From: Chitinophagaceae bacterium T5-Br10_B2g13
GTDB lineage: Bacteria > Bacteroidota > Rhodothermia > Balneolales > Balneolaceae
DNA: 62,448 bases
Reading direction: 5' to 3'
Assembly (NCBI GenBank): GCA_001564065.1
Contig: LKNA01000009.1
Location: 1 to 62,448, forward strand
Notes under the pieces: model-generated
What the model was told of the DNA's origin: nothing
The model's input: only the letters and a program-made list of their open reading frames with translations
The model's database searches: none
Shown: one piece after another, positions 52,429 through 60,819 of the stretch
Layout of the letters: every line of letters begins with the position of its first letter
How positions within the stretch are numbered: position 1 is the first letter of the stretch
Program-made: the position numbers and the translations under genes

Positions 52429-54429
52429 TTATGATATAGAGGTTTGATACTCTTTATCAAAAGAGTCTTCGATATGTTCGATACGGCCGGCAATCTCTTC
52501 CCACTTCTCCATCTTTTCCGCGGAGTCAGATTTTACAGTTTCATATTCCAGTGAGATCTCTTTTACTCGGTCTTCATCATCATCATAAAATGTCGGATCG
52601 GCCATCAGCTCTTCAATCTCCATCTTTCTCACTTCAAGCTCTTCAATTTCAGACTCTATTTCATTCAGTCTTTTCTTAAGGGGTTTGACTTTCCGCGACA
52701 GTGCGTTTCGTTTTTCTGCTTCGTACCGGCGCTGCTCTTTCCGGCTCATTCCTTCAGTCGGGTCAGCCGTTCTCATTTTTTCTGATTTCTGTTCTGCAGC
52801 TTGCTCCTCTTTAGCATCACGCTCTTCCCGTTTTTTGTCGAGGTAGTAACTCACATTCCCCAGCCATGTTTTGATATATCCGGGCTGAATTTCGAGTGTT
52901 TTGTTCACAATGGGATCGAGGAAATCCCGGTCGTGCGATACAATCATAAGTGTACCCTCATACTGCTGCAAAGCCTGCTGAAGAATGTTTTTCGACTGCA
53001 TGTCAAGATGGTTGGTAGGCTCATCAAAAATGAGAAAGTTACCACTGTTGAGCAGCATTTTTGCCAGTGCTACCCGGCTTTTCTCTCCACCTGAAAGCAC
53101 GCCTACTTTTTTGAATACATCATCTCCCACAAAAAGAAAACATCCAAGTATGGTTCTGAGACGCGTATCATTTTCTCCCGATCCGGCCAGTCTCATCTCC
53201 TCTAATGCATTATTTTTTGGATCCAGCTCTTCAGCCTGATGCTGAGCAAAATAACCGGGTGTAACATTGTATCCGACCTCTCGCTTTCCGGAGGTAATCG
53301 GTTCCATTCCGGCCAGAATTCGAATCAGAGTTGATTTCCCGGCACCGTTTGGTCCCACAACCGCAATCTTATCACCCCGCTCTATTTCGTAATCAATTCC
53401 GTCAAATACTGTATTATCACCATATTTTTTAACAAGGTCCCTGAGTTTAAGAACAACCTGACCGGAACGCTCAGGAGGCGGAAAGCTGAAGGATATTTCA
53501 GACTGCTCCTCGTCCAGTTCAATCTCTTCCATCTTTTCCAGCTGCTTGATCCGGCTCTGAACCTGTTTCGCTTTGGTGGCTTTGTATCGAAAGCGGTCAA
53601 TAAATTCCTGCGTCTGCTTCCGCTCTTTTTGCTGATTTTCGTACTGCTTTTTCAGAAGCTCCTGCTCTTCGGCATACTTCTTTTCGTAAAAGCTGAAGTT
53701 TCCGGCATAATCGTCCAGATTACCCCGGCGAAGGGCAAGGGTACGGGTTGTGACAGAATCCAGAAATGCCCTGTCGTGAGAAACAATAATGACTGTTCCA
53801 TCATAATTTTTCAGAAAGGATTCAATCCATTGGAGCGACTCAATATCGAGGTGGTTAGTCGGCTCATCAAGCAGGAGATAGGTAGGTTGTCTGAGAAGTA
53901 ATTTTGCGAGAGCGATACGCATCAGCCATCCACCGCTAAATTCTGTAGTAGATCGCGAAAAGTCCTCTTCATTGAACCCAAGCCCCATAAGTACTCGTTC
54001 AATGTCGGTCTGAAGCGTATAGCTGCCAATATTTTCAAGCTGGTGCTGTACCTGTCCAAACTCATCCAGTGCTTGCGTATGTTCATCCGATTCCGCCTTG
54101 AGTGTGTCGAGCTTATTCTGTAGCTGTTCTTGTTTTTCGCGCAATGACAAAATCTCCGAGAAAGCCTGCTCAACCTCCTCATAGACTGTGAGATCCGGAT
54201 CGGGATCCACACCATCCTGAGGCAGATAGCCCACCGTAGCACTGTTACTCATGTTAACACTTCCTGAATCGGCCTCTTGCTCACCGGCTATGATTTTTAA
54301 CAGGGTGGATTTCCCGGCGCCATTAGGGCCAACCAGGCCGATACGCTCCCCGGGATTGATAGTAGTGGAAACACCATCAAAAAGAGGGCGGTCGCCAAAA
54401 TAAAGTGTGATCTTATCGAGTTGAAGCAT
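52429..54429 (-). CDS. ABC-F family ATPase (translation factor or resistance type)
   Basis: 666 residues with two ATPase domains and no membrane segments. Walker A motifs GPNGAGKSTLLKIIAG (about 34-49) and GPNGAGKSTLIRILAG, signatures FSGGWLMRIALAKLL and LSGGEKSRVALAKML, and the helical linker between them (about 230-300) define ABC-F. A C-terminal coiled coil follows (about 560-655), as in Uup/YfmR/YheS proteins. It acts at the ribosome E-site. Whether it relieves stalling or gives antibiotic protection cannot be told. First gene of a unit with wbqC. Confidence 0.93.
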   Translation of the reverse strand: MLQLDKITLYFGDRPLFDGVSTTINPGERIGLVGPNGAGKSTLLKIIAGEQEADSGSVNMSNSATVGYLPQDGVDPDPDLTVYEEVEQAFSEILSLREKQEQLQNKLDTLKAESDEHTQALDEFGQVQHQLENIGSYTLQTDIERVLMGLGFNEEDFSRSTTEFSGGWLMRIALAKLLLRQPTYLLLDEPTNHLDIESLQWIESFLKNYDGTVIIVSHDRAFLDSVTTRTLALRRGNLDDYAGNFSFYEKKYAEEQELLKKQYENQQKERKQTQEFIDRFRYKATKAKQVQSRIKQLEKMEEIELDEEQSEISFSFPPPERSGQVVLKLRDLVKKYGDNTVFDGIDYEIERGDKIAVVGPNGAGKSTLIRILAGMEPITSGKREVGYNVTPGYFAQHQAEELDPKNNALEEMRLAGSGENDTRLRTILGCFLFVGDDVFKKVGVLSGGEKSRVALAKMLLNSGNFLIFDEPTNHLDMQSKNILQQALQQYEGTLMIVSHDRDFLDPIVNKTLEIQPGYIKTWLGNVSYYLDKKREERDAKEEQAAEQKSEKMRTADPTEGMSRKEQRRYEAEKRNALSRKVKPLKKRLNEIESEIEELEVRKMEIEELMADPTFYDDDEDRVKEISLEYETVKSDSAEKMEKWEEIAGRIEHIEDSFDKEYQTSIS

Positions 54430-54557
54430 AGACGTGAATAAAACTCTACAAAAAAGATGATTCGAAGCCCTGAACCGATTTAGGATGTTAGGCCTTTCAA
54501 AGTTATTTTAAGCGTGAAAAATACCAATCATTCTGATCTGATTTAAATTATTCTCAA

Positions 54558-55814
54558 ATGAAGTTATTGATACATATCTGCGCGGTTACTTTTTTGACCT
54601 TGTTTATGATCTCATGCAATGGAGATGAACTGCAGCAACCTGTTTATGAATATGCACTCACCAGCCCTGCCGAAACCGGTTCTCGCTATCCATATCTGCA
54701 TCAGGATGAGGACGGAAAAATCTATATGAGCTGGCTGATGGGAATTGAGGAGGATATGTTTGCTCTTCAGTATTCAACCTATGAAGACGGGCGGTGGACA
54801 ATGCCCGGAACTGTGAGAGTTGGAACTGACTTTTTTGTGAACTGGGCCGACTATCCTTCGATTGTTGGTTATGATGGAGATGTAATGGCAGCGCATTGGC
54901 TGAAGAAGGTTGAGGGAGGCCCGTACGCTTACCATGTGCAGGTTTCGTTTCCACAGGAAGGCTCTCTGCGATGGACTGAGCCCATCACGCCACATCTTGA
55001 CGATACAGCGACTGAGCATGGATTTGTTACCATCCGTCCGATCGATGAGGACCGGGTCCTGGCCATCTGGCTGGACGGACGGGACACCGATGGGCGCTCT
55101 GCTGATGAATATGGTGATATGAGTAAATCGATGACGCTTCGTTCTGCGGAAATTGCCCGCGATGGAGAGATTTTACGCAGCAGGTTGATCGATGACGCTG
55201 TTTGTGATTGCTGCCCTACCGATTTGGTAAAAACAGAGGATGGATTTCTTGCGGTTTATCGCAATCGAACCGAGGATGAAATCCGGGATATCTACATTTC
55301 ACGCTACAGTTTGGAAACAGGTGAGTGGAGTGAGCCGAAAGCCGTTCATAATGATCAGTGGAAAATTGGAGCATGCCCTGTTAACGGACCCAAAATTGTT
55401 GCTGATGGAGATCGTGTTGCCGTTGCCTGGTATACCATGGAGGAGAATGAATCACGGACTTACCTGATTCGATCCGATGACGGCGGGGAGACATTCGGTG
55501 AGCCTATTCTGATAGCCGGAGATCGATCAACAGGTCGTGTCGATTTAGTGATGATGGAGAATGGTACTCACTATGTTAGCTGGCTACGGCATCGTGGCGA
55601 AGTGGGAGACGTAATGCTTACACAAGTTGATCCGGCCGGAAATGTGAAGGATCCTATTTTGGTGGGAGTGACCTCACCATCAAGAACCAGCGGTTTTACA
55701 CAGGTGCGGGCAATCGAAACCGGTCTTCTACTGGCATGGACGCAAACCGAACCTTTGATAAGGGTGCGTAATGCGATTGTACCATTTGAGACATTCAATG
55801 ATCCGGAATTGTAA
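54558..55814 (+). CDS. sialidase-like beta-propeller lipoprotein with CxCC motif
   Basis: 418 residues. Signal peptide with lipobox MISC (Cys20). The body is made of BNR/sialidase-like blades such as YEDGRWTMPGTVRVG, LETGEWSEPKAVHN and IRSDDGGETFGEPI, plus an unusual VCDCCPTDL motif (about 214-222). Real sialidases need an Arg triad and a nucleophile Tyr that I cannot confirm, so enzymatic activity is unproven. Lipidated, it probably faces the periplasm or the cell surface. The CDCC motif may hold a metal or disulfide. Confidence 0.75.
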   Translation: MKLLIHICAVTFLTLFMISCNGDELQQPVYEYALTSPAETGSRYPYLHQDEDGKIYMSWLMGIEEDMFALQYSTYEDGRWTMPGTVRVGTDFFVNWADYPSIVGYDGDVMAAHWLKKVEGGPYAYHVQVSFPQEGSLRWTEPITPHLDDTATEHGFVTIRPIDEDRVLAIWLDGRDTDGRSADEYGDMSKSMTLRSAEIARDGEILRSRLIDDAVCDCCPTDLVKTEDGFLAVYRNRTEDEIRDIYISRYSLETGEWSEPKAVHNDQWKIGACPVNGPKIVADGDRVAVAWYTMEENESRTYLIRSDDGGETFGEPILIAGDRSTGRVDLVMMENGTHYVSWLRHRGEVGDVMLTQVDPAGNVKDPILVGVTSPSRTSGFTQVRAIETGLLLAWTQTEPLIRVRNAIVPFETFNDPEL

Positions 55815-55888
55815 TAGATTGTTTTTCAACTTGTCTTCAGCAGGAGAACCATTATTTTAGTATGAAACATTAATTTAATCGAAATCAT

Positions 55889-57166
55889 ATGCTCAAAGAT
55901 TCTACCAAACTTATAATTTTTATTATCATGTCATCCCTTTTAATGGGATGCGCTTCCCTTTCTGCACAGACAGACCGGGATGACTATCGCCAACAGGCCA
56001 TTGAAATACTGGAAAGTGTACCTCTTTTTGACGGACATAATGACGTACCATGGCAGTACAGAAACCGGGTCGGGTATAAGTTTTCTGAACTTGATTTTTA
56101 CGATACAACTCATCTGGATCGCCCTATGCATACAGATATCCCGCGTTTGAGAGAAGGACGTGTTGGAGCACAATGGTGGTCAGTCTATGTTTCAGCAAAT
56201 ATATCTGAGCCGGAAGCTGTAAAGCAGACACTTGAACAGGTTGATTTTGTTCACCGCATGGTTGAAAAATATCCCGACCATTTTGAGCTGGCCCTCACAG
56301 CGGATGATGTAGAACGCATTTTTGCTGAAGGTAAAATTGCATCCCTGATCGGTATGGAGGGAGGTCACTCCATCAACAACTCATTGGCTGTACTGAGAAT
56401 GTTCCATGAACTGGGTGCACGATATATGACGATTACACACGGACGGACACTGGATTGGGCCGACGCTGCAGGTGATGACCCTCAACACGATGGATTGAAT
56501 GAGTTTGGCGAAGAAGTGATCCGTGAAATGAACAGGCTGGGTATGGCTGTGGATCTGTCTCACGTTACCCCGGCAACCATGAAAGACGCCATTCGCGTTA
56601 CAGAGGCACCGGTGATGTTCTCTCACTCCAACGCCCGGGCAGTATCAAACCACCCAAGAAATGTGCCTGATGATGTACTTCAGCTCCTTCCGGAAGTAGA
56701 CGGTCTTGTGATGGTTACATTTGTGGAATCATTCACATCCGAAGAACTTCGAAGGTGGTATGCCGAGCGTAACGGAGTTCGGGCAAAAGTTGAATCACTC
56801 TATGCCGGCCAGCCGGATATGATTCGGGAGAAAATGCAGGAGTGGATGGATGAGAATGAGATGCCAAAATCTACTCTTGAGCAGGTAGCCGACCACATTG
56901 ACCATATCCGTGATCAGATTGGCGTGGATTATATCGGAATTGGCGGTGATTATGACGGAATTTCATCACTGCCGCTCGGCCTGGAAGATGTATCAACCTA
57001 TCCGGACCTGTTTGCTGAACTGCTGAGAAGAGGCTACAGCGAAGAAGACCTTAGAAAGATTGCAGGTGAAAATATGCTTCGGGTGATGCGCGGAATTGAA
57101 GCAACTGCAGAACGTCTTCAAAATGAAAGAGAACCTTCCGAGGTGCTCATCACCGACTTTGAATAA
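55889..57166 (+). CDS. membrane dipeptidase (M19, renal-dipeptidase-like) lipoprotein
   Basis: 425 residues. Lipoprotein signal peptide ending LMGC (Cys21). M19 landmarks: DGHNDVPWQYR (the HxD zinc site), SLIGMEGGHSI, MTITHGRTLDWADAAG and DLSHVTPATMKDAI, then MFSHSNARAV and IGIGGDYDGI. These zinc peptidases hydrolyse dipeptides, including D-amino acid and beta-lactam-like bonds, so a cell-wall or nutrient peptide role is possible. It follows the propeller gene by 74 bases and is followed by a terminator. Confidence 0.93.
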   Translation: MLKDSTKLIIFIIMSSLLMGCASLSAQTDRDDYRQQAIEILESVPLFDGHNDVPWQYRNRVGYKFSELDFYDTTHLDRPMHTDIPRLREGRVGAQWWSVYVSANISEPEAVKQTLEQVDFVHRMVEKYPDHFELALTADDVERIFAEGKIASLIGMEGGHSINNSLAVLRMFHELGARYMTITHGRTLDWADAAGDDPQHDGLNEFGEEVIREMNRLGMAVDLSHVTPATMKDAIRVTEAPVMFSHSNARAVSNHPRNVPDDVLQLLPEVDGLVMVTFVESFTSEELRRWYAERNGVRAKVESLYAGQPDMIREKMQEWMDENEMPKSTLEQVADHIDHIRDQIGVDYIGIGGDYDGISSLPLGLEDVSTYPDLFAELLRRGYSEEDLRKIAGENMLRVMRGIEATAERLQNEREPSEVLITDFE

Positions 57167-57192
57167 AAGTTCTGTTAAGTTCAGAATGATCG

Positions 57193-57223
57193 AAGGCGAG
57201 TCTTAAACGGCTCGCCTTTTTTT
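57193..57223 (+). terminator. rho-independent terminator after the dipeptidase gene
   Basis: AAGGCGAG pairs with CTCGCCTT across a 10-base loop and is followed by TTTTTTT. It covers the first possible ATG of the MFS frame (57224), so a later start is chosen for that gene. Confidence 0.88.
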
Positions 57224-57283
57224 ATGAATCATTTCTATTGTCTTGCAGTTATGACCTGTAAAGAGCAAATCACAAAGCAGAAA

Positions 57284-58615
57284 ATGGCAAACGATAGCGG
57301 TGAGCTTCAAAGAAATATTTATGAGTTTATAACTGAGGATGACGACAATGCATGCGAAGCGATTCCCGAGAGTGCATGCGTGGAGGCTCCCGGTAACTTT
57401 TTTCTTAACGCGTTTAATGGAGCATCAACTAAACTGGCCGAACAGATAGCAAGTCCCGGTTTGGTGTTGCCCTGGCTGTTATCTGCACTGGGAGCTCCGG
57501 CTTCATTTAGCGGATTTTTAGTACCTCTGAACAGAGGTGGGTCACTATTGCCGCAGCTTGCCATATCGGGCCGGATCAGAAAGTTCAATATTCGAAAGTG
57601 GTTCTGGGTAGGAGCCGGAATCACCCAAAGTGCGGCCCTTCTGCTGATGGCACTTGTTGCCTTTTATATGACTGGCTATTTGGCCGGCGTTTTGGTTCTC
57701 CTTCTTTTAACCATTTTCAGCATGGCGAGCGGAGTCGGGTCAGTTTCTTTTAAGGATGTGCTTGCCAAAACCATCCCGAAAGGAAAACGGGGAACCTTGC
57801 TTTCAATTAGGGCAACTGTAGGCGGTGCATTAGCTTTGGGTGCTGGATTCGTAATTCACAGATACATAGGGGATGGTGAGGATGCCGGACTCTATGCTAT
57901 TCTCTTGATTTCTGCCGCAATTTTGTGGTTTTTGGCTGCGGTTCTGTTCTTTTTTATCAAAGAGGAAAAAGGGGCTACAGATGGTTCCCGTACGGCTCTT
58001 AAAGAGGCGAAGGCAGGATGGGAATTGCTTCAAAAACAACCGGCATTTGCCCGATTTATTGTCGCTCGTGCTCTACTGTTAAGTGTGATGCTCGTCATTC
58101 CGTTCTATTCCATTTTTGCACGCAAAATTACCGGAACTGAAGTAAGCAGCCTGGGAATTTTTATAATCGCAAACAGTCTGGCTATGGTCACAAGCAGTTA
58201 CTTCTGGGGACGCTTTGCGGACCGATCCAGTAAAAATGTAATGGCTATGGGTGGGGCGGTTGGTTTGATTGGAGGTTTGATCGCACTCAGCTTTTTAATC
58301 ATACCTGATGGATGGCATACACCTTTGATGTTTTCAAGCGTCTTTTTGGTTGCCGGCTTTGCACACGCCGGTATTCGAATGGGTCGGAAAACATATCTGG
58401 TTGATGCGGCCCCCGAAAAAGATCGCCCGCTCTATGTTGCCGTAAGCAACACACTAGTAGGTGCCATCACTGTGTTGTCTGCAGTGCTAGGTTTTGGCGC
58501 AGATCTATTTGGCGTGGCCTGGCTGATTGGGCTGTTTCTGTTTTTGATGGGTTTGGGTATCGCAGTTTCACTATCACTTCCAGAGGCTGAACAAATGGTA
58601 AAAGCGCCCTCTTAA
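57284..58615 (+). CDS. MFS transporter
   Basis: 443 residues from the ATG at 57284; the frame opens at 57224 inside the terminator, so the shorter form is preferred. About 12 membrane helices with a cytosolic loop after the sixth (FFFIKEEKGATDGSRTALKE). The motif FADRSSKNVMAMGGAVGLIG shows the MFS loop pattern between helices 8 and 9. N-terminal 60 residues are soluble and acidic. Substrate not identifiable. The 3' end overlaps the convergent gene by 4 bases. Confidence 0.85.
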   Translation: MANDSGELQRNIYEFITEDDDNACEAIPESACVEAPGNFFLNAFNGASTKLAEQIASPGLVLPWLLSALGAPASFSGFLVPLNRGGSLLPQLAISGRIRKFNIRKWFWVGAGITQSAALLLMALVAFYMTGYLAGVLVLLLLTIFSMASGVGSVSFKDVLAKTIPKGKRGTLLSIRATVGGALALGAGFVIHRYIGDGEDAGLYAILLISAAILWFLAAVLFFFIKEEKGATDGSRTALKEAKAGWELLQKQPAFARFIVARALLLSVMLVIPFYSIFARKITGTEVSSLGIFIIANSLAMVTSSYFWGRFADRSSKNVMAMGGAVGLIGGLIALSFLIIPDGWHTPLMFSSVFLVAGFAHAGIRMGRKTYLVDAAPEKDRPLYVAVSNTLVGAITVLSAVLGFGADLFGVAWLIGLFLFLMGLGIAVSLSLPEAEQMVKAPS

Positions 58616-59517
58616 CTTCTTAAATTGTTCTTTAATCCTGAACCGGGTTGAGTGTTGTTCTCTGATTCGTTTTCGTCTCTGATTTCAATTTTGATGTAAT
58701 CATCGGATTGGGTTCTCTTTTTGGAAGCCTGCCCTGCTGTTTTGAGCTCATGGCTGATTTTTATAGTAAAATCAGCAAGTTCATTTGCGGTATCGGTAAC
58801 CTCAGCCTGATGCTTAAGTACAGAATTCTTGCTGTAGCGTTTAAGGAACGGATAGGCAATAGCGGTAATAACCATTCCGGCAAGTACTCCTTCTGCCGGT
58901 GCGTCAAACAGGAAATAACCGGCCAATGCACCTACAACGGATAAAACGATTCCTAAAGGTAGATAGGTCCAGTAATTTTTTCCGCTTACATCCCAATTCA
59001 TACCCCATCCCATCCGTTTACTTACTCGTATCCGGAACCTTTCACCTCGATTCTGTAACAGCACACGAATAGTGTAGAGCTCAAGCTCATCCATGTACTC
59101 CCATTCAGCACTATGGGTTGTTTTCCGAACTTTTGCTTTGCCTGCGTAATTATTCCAGAGATTGTCCCACCAGTTTACATCTTTATGTGAGGTGCCAAAC
59201 TTTTGATCCAGTTCCGTAATCAGATCGTCCATTAACCGGCCATCGGCCTGCAAATCCAGCCAGCGTTCACAAACGATTTCATTCTTCTTAATTTCAGCCG
59301 GTTCCTGAGGCCTGTCTGCACCCGATTCAAGTTCCCTGGCAGCCTGTTTTAGTAACTCCGGGTCAATTCCGGATTCCGATGCAATCTGCTCCAGTTCATT
59401 CAGCGTGAGCCCTTCCGGAATATTTCCACGGCCCGAAGCTGATCGTTCAGCTTCCAGTTCAGCAGCCCGCTTTATCAGTCTGGATATTTCATCTTCATTA
59501 TAGGTTCGGTCGGCCAT
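58612..59517 (-). CDS. uncharacterised two-TM protein with N-terminal helical repeat
   Basis: 301 residues. The first 75 residues are charged helices: EDEISRLIKRAAELEAERSA and TLNELEQIASESGIDPELLK. About 75-175 is a soluble domain, then two adjacent helices (about 187-225: LPLGIVLSVVGALAGYFL and GVLAGMVITAIAYPFL), then a lysine/serine-rich tail. It has the look of a regulatory or scaffolding membrane protein; no family name can be given. The stop overlaps the MFS stop by 4 bases (TTAA). Confidence 0.72.
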   Translation of the reverse strand: MADRTYNEDEISRLIKRAAELEAERSASGRGNIPEGLTLNELEQIASESGIDPELLKQAARELESGADRPQEPAEIKKNEIVCERWLDLQADGRLMDDLITELDQKFGTSHKDVNWWDNLWNNYAGKAKVRKTTHSAEWEYMDELELYTIRVLLQNRGERFRIRVSKRMGWGMNWDVSGKNYWTYLPLGIVLSVVGALAGYFLFDAPAEGVLAGMVITAIAYPFLKRYSKNSVLKHQAEVTDTANELADFTIKISHELKTAGQASKKRTQSDDYIKIEIRDENESENNTQPGSGLKNNLRS

Positions 59518-59645
59518 ATTAGTGGTTAGATGTGTTTATCGGGTTAAACAATATATAAATGTACGAAGATTAGATAATGAAGTTACAGCGGTTTATTACC
59601 CAATACATTAAGTGTAACTTTTTTTAAAGTTGTATCAACTTACAG

Positions 59646-59822
59646 ATGTTTAACAGGACCGAAGACGTTGAGAGAACCTATCTCAACGAAATAGTTGATA
59701 AGCTCGAAGATGCCTATCAGGCCGATGTGGACCGAAGTATTCTCTACTTCGCCTGCACCCGGGCAATGCACCGACTGACGCTGACGCACACCGGAGATCT
59801 CACAAGTATTATTGACTCTTGA
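59646..59822 (+). pseudogene. relic of a UvrD/HelD-type helicase C-terminus
   Basis: A 58-codon frame from an ATG at 59646 to a TGA at 59820. Its middle reads SILYFACTRAMHRLTLTHTG, which is the superfamily-1 helicase motif VI end (LYVACTRAMHRL type) of UvrD/HelD proteins. The rest of a helicase (Walker A, motifs Ia-V) is absent and the frame has a stop just upstream (TAA at about 59625). It is thus a decayed fragment rather than a functional helicase. It is the only content recognised in the 319 bases between the neighbouring minus-strand genes. Confidence 0.65.
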
Positions 59823-59836
59823 TCTTTCTGGGCCGT

Positions 59837-60712
59837 TCAGGGTTGAAGTGAATATTGGTAAATTCTTTGGTGATTATTTCCTGTAATATAGATCCGGGTT
59901 AAGTCTGCACTTACGCTCAACCCACGTGGATTATCAGACTCTTTACTCAAATCGAAAGATGTGGTAAACAAGGCATTTTTTAAGTCATAGGGTTTGGGCA
60001 GATTAAACTGTAGTATTTCTTGCCGAGCGGTGTCGAGTAATAACATGATCGTCCCGTCCTGAATGAACTGTATTCCCCTAACTTCCTCTTCCAAGTCACT
60101 GACATCCAAAGTGTAAGTCCATGACAGGGAAGTGATGTCCCAGGACTCTGTTAAATCGGCTTCATGAACAGCCCGTGCGTTCCTGTCGTCGATAAAAATT
60201 TTTGATCCGTCCGGTGTAAAGTCGATGTCGTGTCCGCGCTGAACAAACTCACTGAGATCTTTATGTGAATTGACATGAACGGATGAGAGTTTCCACGGAT
60301 TATCCAGGTTGTATTCCCAAATCTCTGTTCTGTTGAATACCCACATTTTTTTTCCGTCATCCCTAATAAAAAAACCATGGGCTCTTGACTGCTGTTCGGT
60401 TGATCCAAATTCATTCGAAAGATCAAACTCTTCGCTGTATTCTGCAGTGAATAAATTCCAGGGTTCTTCAACAGAGTACTTAACCACATTTTCTGTATTG
60501 CGACCGGTTATAAAAACCATAGTACCGTCCGGACTCCAGTGAGTGGCACGGGCATTTTCAGTGTGGGAAGAGATGTCGAGCGAAATGCCGCTATAGGCAA
60601 ATCGGTCTAGTTGAAAACTTTTCTCCTGTGCTTCAACCACCGGTAAGTTGATGAACAGGAAAATGAGGATAAATGCAGTGACCTCTGTTTTGAAAAGAAA
60701 TCTGTAAAACAT
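59837..60712 (-). CDS. secreted beta-propeller protein
   Basis: 291 residues. Signal peptide ending NLPVVEAQE (about residue 29), no lipobox. Repeated blades follow: ATHWSPDGTMVFITGRNTEN, HDIDFTPDGSKIFIDD, IQFIQDGTIMLLLDTARQ and LSVSADLTRIYITGNN, each ending in an aromatic QYSL/KYSV/QFNL strand. This is a seven- or six-bladed YVTN/WD-like propeller of unknown function. It lies about 107 bases from the DUF5916 gene, also on the minus strand, so they may be separate units. Confidence 0.78.
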   Translation of the reverse strand: MFYRFLFKTEVTAFILIFLFINLPVVEAQEKSFQLDRFAYSGISLDISSHTENARATHWSPDGTMVFITGRNTENVVKYSVEEPWNLFTAEYSEEFDLSNEFGSTEQQSRAHGFFIRDDGKKMWVFNRTEIWEYNLDNPWKLSSVHVNSHKDLSEFVQRGHDIDFTPDGSKIFIDDRNARAVHEADLTESWDITSLSWTYTLDVSDLEEEVRGIQFIQDGTIMLLLDTARQEILQFNLPKPYDLKNALFTTSFDLSKESDNPRGLSVSADLTRIYITGNNHQRIYQYSLQP

Positions 60713-60819
60713 TATACAATGGGTTATTCGGTTAACTTTACTTCACAGATGGGAAAATATAAACCGAATGTTACCTCAATAATATGTATTTCATTTTTGA
60801 GTAAATGAGTATGTAAAAA

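Noticed and set aside
54558-55814. Call as true sialidase
   Set aside because: The catalytic Arg triad and Tyr could not be confirmed, and the BNR-type repeats alone do not prove activity.
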